A DNA stretch of 64,000 nt from Warburgia ugandensis (lineage: Eukaryota; Streptophyta; Magnoliopsida; Canellales; Canellaceae): contig CP141137.1 in assembly GCA_035236585.1 (NCBI GenBank), positions 51,234,057 to 51,298,056 on the forward strand. The letters are read 5' to 3'. The notes beneath the pieces are model-generated. The model was given only the letters and a program-made list of their open reading frames with translations. It was not told where the DNA came from and made no database searches. Position 1 is the stretch's first letter. Each line of letters opens with the position of its first letter. Made by a program: the position numbers and the translations under genes. Positions 38,327 to 49,237 of this stretch are shown piece after piece.

Positions 38327-38390
38327 AAGGGCAGCCCAGTGCATGAAGCTCCCGAGTGAGGGGGGTCCAGTGAAGGGGCGGACCATAACC
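38327..38390 (-). mobile_element. Au SINE 3' fragment, minus strand
   Basis: GGGCAGCCCAGTGCATGAAG, CTCCCGAGTGAGGGGGG and GTCCAGTGAAGGGGCGGACC are the complement of the Au SINE 3' end. The head is missing. Confidence 0.8.
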
Positions 38391-39760
38391 CAACATTTTA
38401 AATAACACTAATTAGAAGGTTGGAGCTTTCAGATAAAATTGACTAAATAATCATAAAAGAAATGAATTAAAGAAAACTTTTCAAATTGAAATTTATTAAG
38501 ACTTCTAAAGACATTTACAAGTCAATAAAAGCCAACATTCCACCCTATTTCAAATTTGAAAGAAAAATCCAACAACTTTCTGGGCAACACTCGACTGTAG
38601 TGAAGCACAGAGGCATCTTTCGACTTGAACCTCAGCTTAGCATGTGCATAGGGTCTACAAAGTACTTGGTGAACTTATAGTCTTGAACCAACTACTTTGG
38701 TACTAGCACATACACGTCACAATTCTTTAGGCAATTGTGTCCCTTCAGATTAGCACTTTGCCACACACTTGCAAATCCTGGCTTTTCTAAGCGCTCAGAC
38801 AACTTCTACACTCATGTAGGTGAGTCTATCAAGAGCGCATTGTAATCTCTACGGTCCAATTATAGAACTCATTGAAAGTAAAAACACAGCCTCTTTGTGT
38901 TAAAGTGAGCACATTTATTGATTTACATTCTTGAGAGGTGCTGCTCAGTTGCCGTTGAACTGATAAGCAGTTCTATCTTCTTGCATGTCATCATATTGTT
39001 GATTGACTTATTTAGATTGGAGTATGAACGAGTCATACATGACAAGTTAGTGCTTCTAGTATTGCAAAGTTTAAATTCCTATTTTCAATTCAATTGTTTA
39101 TTGATGATCATCATGATGAATCTTATATTACTGCCAAATTATTAGTCAACAGTGGGAAGCAATATTGCACTGCTATAAGAACCAATTAGCAGTGTTATCA
39201 GCATAGACTCCGATCACTAATTCACATTAATACATTCCCAACAGATCCAGTTGATAAAAACCACCACGAATCCATTCACATGACTCTAAGATAAGTTGCT
39301 TCTAACTGCGCATAACTGAACCTAAAGTTTTGCTAAGAATAGTTCCATTTCATATGTGATGCAGACAATGACGGTCTGAATATTTATCTGCCATAATGCC
39401 TGTAAACTCTCCGAAGGTAGTAGCTAACATATATGCTGGACATGTGCAAATAGATGCGATGATGGAAAATGGCTAGGCACGTTGGACATTTAAGAAACTT
39501 TAAAGGCCTTGCAACACCTCTATTGTTTCCTACACTATGTCTTATGAAAAGAAGTGGCCACTTATATTATGTCTTAGATCCCTAAGATATTGTCCTCTAG
39601 AATTTAAGATGTTAATGACCTGGGAGAAAGTTTCAGCCATGGGATGTCACAACACAACTATATGATAACTACTTGCTGCTGTCAGGTGAAGTTGTAATAG
39701 ATTGCCAATTTACCAGCATTTACGATGCAGTGCTATCATGTTTTTTTCAGCATTGTTCAC

Positions 39761-40127
39761 TGATAAGGATGGGAGTGAGCAGAAAGGGAAGCAGGTCGTT
39801 TTGGACTAACTTACTCCAGAAGAAGTGGTCCCCAGAAATCTAGGAAGTTAGCCTCAGCACATTCGGTTACGAAATGAAGTCACAAGAGGACAGACAGTTA
39901 GAGAAGAAGGGGATGGAGGAAAATTCTGTTAGGAGAGGAGTATGTAGGGGAAGAAGAGGAGGGTAGGCAGGCGATGGCCTGAGTGGGTGAATATCGGGTG
40001 GTCTTGTAATATTATTTTTTTTGTTCTACCTTCTTCTCCACCTTCATTAGTCTGTAGACAGTATATCTTCTGAATCAAAATGATCATTCTCTTCCTTACT
40101 CCTAGCCAAACCAAGATAGATCCAACA
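39761..40127 (+). repeat. 5' LTR of the chromovirus
   Basis: Runs from TGATAAGGATGGGAGTGAGC to AGATAGATCCAACA. It pairs with 42592-42959. Confidence 0.93.
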
Positions 40128-40130
40128 ATT

Positions 40131-40143
40131 TGGTATCAGAGCC
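40131..40143 (+). other. Primer binding site (initiator tRNA-Met)
   Basis: TGGTATCAGAGCC starts three bases after the 5' LTR. Confidence 0.9.
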
Positions 40144-40157
40144 GGCAGTTTTGAGGT

Positions 40158-40898
40158 ATGGTCAGGACCCGGATGGAAGGAACAGAAAATGTCAAGAAAG
40201 AAATGGAGAGTGTGACAGGGCAGGTTGGCATCCTGAAGGAAGATATGGGCCGGCTGCAAAACAGCGTCATGGCCATGGATGGGTACCTGTTGGAAATTGG
40301 GCACTGGATGAGGAAAAGAGAGGACACTACAGAACCATCTCCTCGCTGGGAAGAAGGGAGGGGGAGGACCAGGACAACAGACGTGGGGGAAAACTCCCAC
40401 AGGGAAAATAGGCTACGACAGGAGCCATCGCAGGTCTCAGCAATGGATTTTTGCCCCAGGAAGATTGATCTTCCCATCTTTGAGGGAAGTGACCCGTACG
40501 GCTGGATCAGCAGGGCAGAGAGGTATTTCCAGATTAATCGACTTCTAGCCAATGAGAGAGTCGCAGCGGCCACCGTCTGCTTGGAAGGAGATGCCCTCCA
40601 TTGGTATCTGTGGGTGAATGCTAGAACTCCCCTTCAATTGTGGACTGAGTTCCAAATAGCTCTCCTCCAGCGGTTCCGACTGTCCCAGTCCAACGATATA
40701 TATGAAACCCTCGTCGCGCTCCAGCAAGAGGGTTCCGTCTCTGATTACAGACAGAATTTCCAAATGACGTCGGGCCCGTTAGTGGATCTGCCCGATGAAA
40801 TGCTGAAGGGGACCTTTATCAATGGGCTGCGGGAAGAGATAAAGGCCGAAGTCCAAAGGTTCCAGCCAGTCATATCTTGGCCACATCATGTCGGCTAA
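40158..40898 (+). mobile_element. gag region of the chromovirus
   Basis: An open 246-residue frame with a gag-type core (FEGSDPYGWISRAERYFQ, then CLEGDALHWYLW and LQRFRLSQ), the Retrotrans_gag pattern of plant gypsy elements. Described as part of a fossil element. Confidence 0.8.
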
Positions 40899-42560
40899 TG
40901 GTGTAGCAGCCAATACTTCTAAAATAGATTGTATGATCAGCTGGCCGGTTCCTACCGATATCAGGGCATTAAGAGGATTCCTGGGACTTACCGGCTATTA
41001 CCGGAAGTTTGTACAACATTATGGGATGATAGCAGCACCACTGACAAATCTTCTCAAGAAGGACAGTTTCCAATGGGATGCTCCAGATTTTACCAAACCA
41101 TTCATCTTGGAAACTGACGCTTCTAGTAAGGGAGTAGGGGCAGTACTTATGCAAGAGAGCAGACCCATCACTTTTTTTAGCCAAGCTTTGCCTGCCCACT
41201 CACAATCCAAGTCTGTGTACGAAAGAGAACTCATCGTCATTGTGCTGTCTATCCATAAATGGGGTCACTATTTGATGGGCAGCTCCTTAATGATGCACAT
41301 AGCTACACAGGATATACCTTCCAGCATGGGAAACTCCACTTCCATAACAGACCAGTACTGCCCAAACTATCCCCACGCATCCCCCTGCTACTACACGAAT
41401 TCCATTCCACTCCAAGTGGTGAACATTTAGGTTACTTCCGCACTTACAAGCGCATTTCTCAGGTCTTGCATTGGGATGGTATAAAAAGTGATGTTCAGAA
41501 GTTTGTAGCAGCATGCGATGTGTGCCAATGGAACAAGTATGCCTCCACTAAGCTTGCTGGTTTGCTTCAACCTCTCCCCATCCCTGTATCTTCATGGTGG
41601 TAGCAGACCATCTCGCCAAATATGCTCACTTCATTCCCCTCAGCCACCCATATACCCCCAAAGACATTGCGCTTCTTTTTGCCCAAGAAGTAGTCAGGGT
41701 ACATGGTTATCCCTGCTCCATCGTCACCAATCGCGATCACATTTTTATTAGCCATTTCTGGAAGGAGTTGTTTAAGATTGCTGGTACCATCAAACGGATG
41801 GACAGACGGAGGTCGTTAATCTTTGTCTGGAAACATATCTGTGTTGCTTTATAAGCAGTAAACCCAAGACCTGGCCAACCTGGTTATGTTGGGCAGAGTA
41901 TTGGTCCAACACCTCCTTACGCGGTTCCATCGGGATGACCCCCTTTCAGGCATCATATGGGTAGAATCCGCCTATCTTACTCAAGTTTCCAGGAGACAGC
42001 TCTCTTGTTAAAGAAGTCAATCACCAACTCCTCAATAGTGATGCAGTATTAGCCGAATTGGAATACAACTTGGACAGGGCTCAAGCTCGTATGAAGACCC
42101 AATCTGATTCAAGGAGGAGGGACTTCTCTTTTTCACCGGGGGACTTTGTATATCTAAAGATTCAACCCTACAAACTCAAATCACTGGCCACTCGCATCAA
42201 TGAGAAGCTCTCTCCCAAGTATTATGGTCCTTACAAGGTGATCCAGTGAATTGGGGAAGTGGTATACCACCTTGAACTTCATCCCACCACCAAAATTCAC
42301 CCAGTCTTTCATGTATCACAACTAAAGCCTGCTACTTCCCCAGCCTCAGCCCTCAACCACTGCCCACCTCTCTTTCCGAAGATCTGGAGTTGCAAGTATA
42401 CCCCTCAGACATTAAAGGTACCAGAACTCTGCCTACTGGTCAGCCCAAAGTACTAGTTCAATGGCAAGGCCTCCCTGATCATGACAGTACTTGGGAGCTT
42501 CTTGACAATATTCAGTCCCAATTTCCTGACTTTCACCTTGGGGACAAGGCAATGGTTTAA
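40888..42560 (+). mobile_element. pol remnants of the chromovirus: RT-end/RNase H, integrase, chromodomain
   Basis: Recognisable blocks are [20 protein letters not shown] and [15 protein letters not shown] (end of RT/RNase H, about 40960-41170), FVAACDVCQWNK (integrase zinc region, about 41500), VVADHLAKYAHFIPL (integrase core, about 41595), KLSPKYYGPYKVIQ (integrase C-terminus, about 42210), and VLVQWQGLPDHDSTWE (chromodomain, about 42450-42500). Chromodomains target chromoviruses to marked chromatin. The region as a whole is broken. Confidence 0.85.
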
Positions 42561-42591
42561 GGGGGGGGGGGGGGGGGGTGGCGGGTGGTAC

Positions 42592-42959
42592 TGATAAGGA
42601 TAGGAGTGAGCAGAAAGGGAAGCAGGGTCGTTTTGGACTAACTTACTCTAGAAGAAGTGGTCTCCAGAAATCCAGACAGTTAGCCTCAGCACATTCGGTT
42701 ACAAAATGAAGTCACAAGAGGACAGACAGTTAGAGAAGGACAGGATGGAGGGAAATTCTGTTAGGAGAAGAGTATATAGGGGAAGAAGAGGAGGGTAGGC
42801 AGGCGATGACCTGAGTGGCTGAATATCGGGTGTAGTCTTGTAATATTTTTTATACTTCTTTCTTCTTCTCCACCTTCATTAGTCTGTAAACAGTATACCT
42901 TCTGAATCAAAATAATCATTCTCTTCCTTACTCCTAGCCAAACCAAGACAGATCCAATA
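42592..42959 (+). repeat. 3' LTR of the chromovirus
   Basis: Runs from TGATAAGGATAGGAGTGAGC to ACAGATCCAATA, followed by the TTCAC duplication. An 18-base G run and GGCGGGTGGTAC precede it. Confidence 0.93.
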
Positions 42960-42964
42960 TTCAC

Positions 42965-43999
42965 AGGCACTATTCAAGTGAACTGGGTTTGAAACGTTTC
43001 TGAAAACCAGAATTACACCTTCCACCAATGTTAACTTTGATCATCTTCTCCATTCAATCAAAAGGTAAGAATCAGTAAATGAACATGAACAAGAAGAAAA
43101 TCAAATATAATAATATCATTCAATCAATCAATTAACTTCTATCCTTTTACATTTCTACTTTTATAGGTTTCTAAGAAGCAAAACTTCAGCCTCAAGAAAC
43201 TAAACTTTAGCAATAAAAAACTAAAAGAAACTTCCTAATAACTAAAGTTAATCCTAATCTAGACAGATACTACTAAAGATAGTCAATAGAAACTTCCTAA
43301 CGCTTCTAATTAAAAGAAACAGTGGCACTTGAACAGTTCATGTTACTATTCACATGAACAGTGATTTTGTTCCTCCTTTTCTTCTTCTTCTTTTCTTGTA
43401 ATTTCTAAATATCCTCTTTAGAAATGATGCTCATACATGATTCGCTCTACCTTCAAAAGAACTTGTCCTCAAGTTAAAAATTGCAGCAAAAGAACCTTGT
43501 ATCATTATTGCTTTAACAAAAAATTGTGTCAACCAGTTCTGTAAACAATCTGTTTCTCATAATGTAAATCTTCTTTTACCCACTCTTTCTTTGAGAAAGA
43601 ATGTTTCTTCAGTGCTACTTTCTTCAATGGTATTTTCTTGAATGGTTCTTTCTTCAACAAAGAATTTTGCATCGGCAAAGGATCTTTCGCTAAAGGATTA
43701 CTGTAGATGCTTAGTTTTTTTGGTAGATATTCCCGTAAAAGACCGTTTCGAACAACTTCTTCTATATTTATTTCATTTTCAGAGATGACATATACTTCTC
43801 CTCTATTTTCTTGGTTTTCTTGGACATTGGTTTGAGGCTGTAGATAATTGCTCAAAAAGTGTAGCAATAATTTCCTTTATCCGAGTTGTAAGATCAGCAA
43901 TCAACTCACCCTGCAAATGTACAAGAGGTCAATATCAAAATCATTCTCAGTTGCTACGAGATGATCACTGGGCGAAAAACTAATCTCCACTAGTCAAAG
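42965..43999. other. Unassigned retroelement-like sequence that the chromovirus landed in
   Basis: No host gene. On the minus strand, 43867-43529 has an open frame with a Lys-rich repeating segment (KKEPFKKIPLKKVALKK), preceded by GELIADLTTRIKEIIATL, which might be gag-like coil. GGACAAGTTCTTTTGAAGG (complement, near 43455) is a phrase often seen near the pol end of gypsy elements. Family not determined. Confidence 0.35.
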
Positions 44000-44136
44000 G
44001 TCATCGGGATAAAGGTGGAAGATAGCACAATCAATCAGGTGGCCTCATGTCTCGGTTGTAAGGTAGTGTAGCTACCACTATCATACTTAGGTCTACCTCT
44101 GTAAATTGTCAAAAAACTTAAAGCATTGTGGCCCCC

Positions 44137-44494
44137 TATCATTTGAGCCTTGGCGCAATGGTAAAAGTTGCCGTCATGTGACCTTGAGGTTACGGGTTCA
44201 AGGTGTGGAATCAGCCTCTTGCAAAATGCAAGGTAAGGCTGCTTACTATAGGCCCTTGTGATTTGCCCCTTCCCCGGACCCCACATAGGCAGGAGCTTCA
44301 TGCACTGGGGCTGCCCTTTTACGGTAAAAGTTGTTGTCATGTGACCTTGAGGTCACGAGTTCAAGGTGTGGAATCAGCCTCTTGCAAAATGCAAGGTAAG
44401 GCTGCCTACTATAGGCCCTTGTGGTCCGCCCCTTCCCCGGACCTCGCATAGGCAGGAGCTTCTTGCACCGGGGCTGCCCTTTTTTATCATTTGA
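44137..44494 (+). mobile_element. Au SINE dimer sharing one target duplication
   Basis: Two head-to-tail copies occur, about 44147-44320 and 44321-44484. The first starts GCCTTGGCGCAATGGTAAAA; the second lacks the first bases of its head and starts ACGGTAAAAG. The pair as a whole is flanked by TATCATTTGA at 44137-44146 and 44485-44494. The two units are nearly identical over GTGGAATCAGCCTCTTGC and AATGCAAGGTAAGGCTGC. The pair therefore inserted as one unit, or one copy duplicated after insertion. Confidence 0.9.
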
Positions 44495-45001
44495 TAAAAT
44501 GCAGAGAAAATTGGCTGGTTGGAAAAAAGGCTGCTTGTCACTAAGCAGGAGAATCATCTTGATAAAGGCAACATTAGCTAATTTGCCTGTGTATTATATG
44601 TAGATTTTCAGATGCCTCATCTCTATACTCAACCAAATCAAGAAATTACAGAGAAGCTGGCTGCAAAAAGGTGCTACAGAAACAACAAACTTAATCCAAT
44701 AAAGTGGGGTGTAGTGTGCTCAAGCCTAGATGAAGGTGGTCTTGGTTTAAGTGTGCTCTCAAAGTGGCGACCTTATGGAAGGTGGTGTTAATATCTAGAT
44801 ACAAACCAAGGTGTAGTTGGTGGATTGAATTGACTGAGTGTAAGAAGGGTCCTTGGTTTGGACAGAAATTACTAAGGATTTACTGCAGTTTAAATCTTAT
44901 ATGAGATTCTCCATTAGAAAGGGGGGCCAGAGTTGATTTTTGGTTGATCTCTAGTGCGGGGGAAAAATGCTATGCCAAGAATTACCTAGGATATTTAGAG
45001 C

Positions 45002-47094
45002 CACTTGTCACGGGGTTGCAATTTCACATATGCTAAACCCGTGCGGCACTTGTGCTCAACTCCTTTACAAAGAACAAGTTAGCCTTCAACTCTCCACTCT
45101 CACTTGCTAAGGCTACACTCACTCACCCACAAAAGCAATGAGAGAACTTAAGAAGAGACTAACTCAAAGAGAACCTATTATTCCTCAGTTGAGTAATCTA
45201 CAATGAGCTTGTCTGAGTTACAAATGAGAAGCTAACCCCTATTTATACTTGCTGTCCTCCATCCACCTTCTCAATGGATGGCTAGGATTAATACATGTAT
45301 CAATCATCTAATGGTTGAGGACTATTCTAGAACTCTCTCTAAAAGTTTCTACATGAATATATAAGTTTACCTCTTTCTAGATACTTACAAGGACTATTCC
45401 AAAAACCAGGCTTTCTAGAATCATGCCTTGTTCCATGGATCTTCAACAACGGGCCTAAGTCCCTTAGGCCAAGTCCATGAGCTAAGTAAGCCTCCCTTAG
45501 AGCCGTGAAGACTTGGACACAAGCCTTTGCAATGCAACTTCGTGACATTCTCCCCCACCTAATAATGTCGATACCCTCGTCGACACATCTCTGGTGTCAC
45601 GAACTTCAACCTTTGGCGCATCCCATGCTGCCTCATGATCCTTGGATAATCCCTACCTTATTCCTTACCTTACACATTGACATCCAGCTACACTTGTGTT
45701 CCGCAAGGACCTTCTTTATCCTCTTCAAGGTATGGGCATCCTTGCCCCCATGTGCACCTTGGTGCAATTGTGATTTGCAAAGCCTCTTGTGCCTATGCGC
45801 AACTACCCTTTGTTGATGTGCCTCTTGCACATCGGTGTGGCATCCACAAACCATTGTACCACTAGCATGTCTTTGCTTGGTCTTGTCCCTCATGGACTCT
45901 TCTTGTTGTGGAGCACTCCTCATTGTGCCATCAGTGGTGTTAACATCCTTGTTTACCACCAATTTCTCCTGAGGTTCTTCAGAGCTTGACAATTTCATGG
46001 CACCTGGGCGTCATAAGCCTAACTATGCCATCTCCACACTTGATGTGGATTCCCCTAATAACTTCATATCTTCCAATCCAGCCACTTCTTCATGTGGCCT
46101 AGTCATCTCTCCTTCCATAGACTCAAAGCAATCAGACATGTACTCCACTCCTTCAATAGTCTTAGCATCCATAACCTTAGATGCCTTAAACCATTCTTTG
46201 CATGTTGCCTTTGAGGCTTTGCAAGGCATCTATGAAAGAACCAGATTTATTCAAACAATCAAAAAGATAATGCTCAAACTAACCAAATCGAGCTTCCAAA
46301 GTAGAAAGTCAACCATCCAAAGCCAACTTCCACGATAGGTCTCTGGACTTCTCCCACCTCGACTTCTGCTAAACCTCCATTACCATGTTGGTCACTCCTG
46401 ACCCACTTGCCATGATATTGCCATGAGATTTTTCCAATACTCGGTAAGCAACGCCCACTTCGGCCTACTATGTACCAACTTCCAATACTAACCTTGCTCT
46501 GTTACCAATTCCTGGTACCAACCTGGCTCTAATACCAACTTCTGGTACCAACCTTGCTCTGATACCAACTATCACAGGGTAACAATTTCACCTATGCTAA
46601 ACCAATGTGGCACTTGTGTGCAACTCCTTTGTAAAGCACAAGTCAGCCTTCAACTCTCCACTCTCACTTGCTAGGGCTACACTCACTCACCCACAAAAGC
46701 AATGAGAGAACTCAAGAAGAGACTAATTCAAAGATGACCTATTATTCCTTAGTTGAGTAATCTACAATGAGCTTGTCTGATTTATAAATAAGGAGCTAAC
46801 TCCGATTTATACTTGCTCTCCTCCATCCACCTCCTCAATGGATGGGTAAGATTAATGCACGTGTCAACCATCTAATGGTTGAGGACCATTTTAGAACTCT
46901 CTCTAGAAGTTTCTACATGAATATCTAAGTTTATGTCTTATTTACAAAGATCTTATAGAAATCAGGCCTTCTAGAATAAAGCCTTGTTCCATGGATCTTC
47001 AACAACGGGCCTAAGTCCCCATGAGCTAAGTAGGCCTCCCTTAGAGCCTTAAAGACTTGGTCATAGGCCTTGCAATGTAAGTCCATGACACACT
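45002..47094 (-). mobile_element. Non-autonomous LTR element (TRIM/LARD-like), minus strand, nested in the LINE
   Basis: Direct repeats 45006-45547 and 46570-47090 are LTRs, with TGTCAC/TATCAC starts and TGACA ends on the plus strand. They are flanked by CACT at 45002-45005 and 47091-47094. On the minus strand, TTGGTATCAGAG at 46557-46568 is a tRNA-Met primer binding site next to the right LTR, and GGGGGAGA next to the left LTR is the polypurine tract, so the element is transcribed leftwards. The 1.0-kb interior has no recognisable pol. A weak gag-like coil (TLEARFG, DALQSLKGN) may remain. It looks non-autonomous. The LTRs differ visibly at many positions and by indels, so it is older than the chromovirus at 39761. 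Confidence 0.88.
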
Positions 47095-48537
47095 GCTGCT
47101 CAAAACTGCAAGGTAGAGTTCATGACGACTGTTAATCAAGGGCAACTACAATGGGATGTCAAGTTTAGAAGACAACTGTATGATTTTAAAGCAAAAGAGC
47201 ATCAAAGATTAATGTCCTTCATCCATAAATCTTTCCTCAAAAAAATATGGAGGATGAGATTATTTGAAAGGAAGCTGTAGATGGCTGATTCACTGTCAAA
47301 TCAGTATAATTCTCTAAGAATCTAATGGTTGTTAACAATACCAAGTTCAAGCAGCTATGGAAGAGTTATACTCCAAATAGAATCTTAGCCCATGTCTGGA
47401 CTGTAGCATGGAACAAAGCCTTAACCTTTAATAAACAAAGACCAAGAGAATGGGAAGACACCTCTAGGTTCCCCGTGTCAACAGCAGAAGGAGAATAGAG
47501 ACCATTTATGGTTACAGTGTCAAATAGCCCAGGGCTCTGGAGACAAATTCTTGGCAGGTTTAACGTCTTTCTACCTCTTTCCCTCCCAGTTGATGAGCTA
47601 TTGGTCCAATGGCGAGTGCAAAGATGCACAACCAGATTTAAAATTCTATCGAATTTAGCCAATATGTTACTGTTTTGGAACATTTGGCTTGAGAGGAACA
47701 AGACTATATTTGCAGGAAAATCAATGCTCGTAAGCATCCGAATGGAGAAAATGATAAAGATGATCTGCAGTTGGGCATCTATAGCAAAGAAATTCAACAA
47801 TCTATCCTCACAGCAGATTGAAGTATGGTGGTGAGATGTTCTTTATGAACCTTTGCAACAGCAAACACCCAAACCTAAATGGTGTAAGCCAAAGACTGGT
47901 ACCTACAAGCTAAACTTTGATGGGGCTTGTATTGGTACTATGGGGTCATGCAGCTACAGCGGCCTGTTGAGGGATTGAAATGAGAATACCATTTTTTGAC
48001 TATGTGACACCAGCAGGAACAAGAAATGCACAGGACACTGATCTGCTAGCAATTTGGCTAGGAGTTAAGATTTGGAGCCAAAGGAAACTGAACCCGATTA
48101 CATTTGAAGGGGACTCGACTAACACTGTCAGATGGCTGCTTGAGGGAGATAGAGAGCCTTGGAGATGGAAGGATGAACTTGATGAAATAAAGACCCTGTT
48201 GGCAGATTACTACCACTACTTCAGACATGTCAGGAGGTTGGCTAACTCCGTCATGGATGCCTTAGCTAAGGAGGGGATTTATTGTTGAACCTAAGAGTCA
48301 AACAATTGCATCCACCTTGAAATCCTCTGTAAGTGTGTCTGGCCCTTCCTGTGGGATTTTAGCCTCCCTGGAAGAAAGGAATTGGAATGTGATGCTTTTA
48401 TGTACTGTCTTGTTCAGCTGGGCTTTTATATACTGTCTCGTTTGGCTGGGTTCTTCTCCCCACTGAACGCTACTTTGTATGGTGATCTGATCATCTCGAT
48501 CCCAAAATAATATATTACCATTTCAGAAGAAAAAAAA

Positions 48538-49111
48538 TCATTGGAAATCATGGAGAGCTGGTAAATGATTCCATTTCCATCAGTTTCTATACATTTCTTG
48601 ATTATCAAATAGACCCATAACTACTAGATTGAAAAGTTGTACTAGGATTGAATACGCTTAAGGTACTTCTCTTAATCAGCTATAAGTTGTCTAAGTAAAA
48701 ATACAGGCGTACCTTAATTAAGAAAGTAAACTTTATGAATCCAATACCTGCATTTGTATCTGAAAAATAATAATCAACAAACAGAGCCTAAAATCCACAG
48801 AGACACCCAGTCTTTACTGTTGTGTAAGGTCAATACTTCCAATCAGTAAATCTTGATCTGCAGAAGTTTTCAGCTGCCCAGCTATTTCCCCTCTGGTCTT
48901 GAAACTCCAAAATTCTCAGCTCATCATTTTAGTAAATTCACACTAAAAATTAACAATACCATTCCTAACACACTATTATCATCTAGTAAAGCATTCAAGA
49001 CAGAAAAATTGGCAGAATCAGAACCCGAGCAAATCAGAAAACAAGTGAAAAAGGAAAAGAAAAATAATTGAGAAAGAAGAATCACAATCTGGATTTAAGA
49101 TTTCGAAGCAC
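48538..49111. other. Non-coding, left of the SPC3 first exon
   Basis: AT-rich sequence between the LINE tail and the SPC3 exon. If the gene is whole this is intron 1. I looked here for exon 2 (expected to encode a VLNINWF-like start) and did not see it. Confidence 0.5.
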
Positions 49112-49237
49112 CTGGGCATTAGCATGAATAGATGGGGCGTTGAAATAATCAGAGAAGGAGGCAAGGGAGCATAACAGAGGAAGAATAAAAGCTGTAATGG
49201 TGAGAAGTGCATTGAAACCGTACCCAAATGAGTGCAT
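49112..49237 (-). CDS. SPC22-like: Signal peptidase complex subunit 3 (SPC22/SPC3), first exon only
   Basis: The minus strand encodes 42 residues, MHSFGYGFNALLTITAFIL... to ...FNAPSIHANAQ, ending at CAG|GTGCTTCG. This matches the conserved N-terminus of plant SPC22/SPCS3: an MHSFGYRANALLT-type start, one membrane segment (about residues 10-27), then ASFSD. The protein is an ER membrane subunit of signal peptidase. The exon ends in phase 0 after AQ, the position where I recall the plant gene being split. No later exon was found to the left within the window; the space holds a LINE, a nested LTR element and gypsy debris. Either intron 1 is extremely long or this is an orphan exon. Confidence 0.8.

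Larger units (their letters stand above)
36774..39755. other. Intergenic with a 77-bp duplication and a SINE fragment
   Basis: No gene recognised. Pieces around 37151-37460 read as peptide on the plus strand (TLYDPTVNPNLHHIL; QKLMETDEASDQITRK) but with stops between them. I searched this stretch on the minus strand for missing signal peptidase subunit exons and saw none. Confidence 0.45.
39756..42964 (+). mobile_element. Compact chromovirus (Ty3/gypsy, Reina-like) with two LTRs and TTCAC duplication
   Basis: LTRs lie at 39761-40127 and 42592-42959 (about 367 bp each), bounded by identical TTCAC at 39756-39760 and 42960-42964. A primer binding site (TGGTATCAGAGCC) is at 40131. Parts in order: gag, an RT-end/RNase H segment, integrase with HHCC-like and core regions, and a C-terminal chromodomain. 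A G-rich tract before the 3' LTR is the polypurine tract. Short LTRs and a chromodomain point to the Reina-like chromoviruses. At 3.2 kb it is shorter than a full element, and it is broken in several places. The two LTRs differ at roughly one position in twenty by eye, suggesting an insertion some millions of years old at usual plant rates. Confidence 0.92.
44000..48537 (+). mobile_element. L1-type LINE, 5'-truncated, hosting two later insertions
   Basis: Three pieces form one LINE in the same orientation. The end of the RT is split around a SINE dimer (NLKHCGPLSFDKMQRKLAGW across the duplication; then RIILIKATLANLPVYYM and DEGGLGLSVLSKWRP up to 45001). The zf-RVT end is at about 47490-47800 (ENRDHLWLQCQIAQG; MLLFWNIWLERNKTIFAGK). 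The RNase H domain is at about 47880-48288 (GTYKLNFDGACIGTMG; LAIWLGVKIWSQRK; VRRLANSVMDALAKEG, stop). The copy ends in an A-rich stretch near 48537. RNase H after zf-RVT is typical of a plant L1 branch. The copy is inactive: several stops, no endonuclease or RT core visible, left boundary uncertain. It would lie in the first intron of the SPC3 gene if that gene is whole. Confidence 0.85.

Noticed and set aside
44147-44230. tRNA gene suggested by A and B boxes
   Set aside because: The boxes belong to the tRNA-derived head of Au SINE; no cloverleaf acceptor or anticodon arm is formed.
44203-44603. Open frames crossing the Au SINE dimer
   Set aside because: They follow SINE sequence and recur at other SINE copies.
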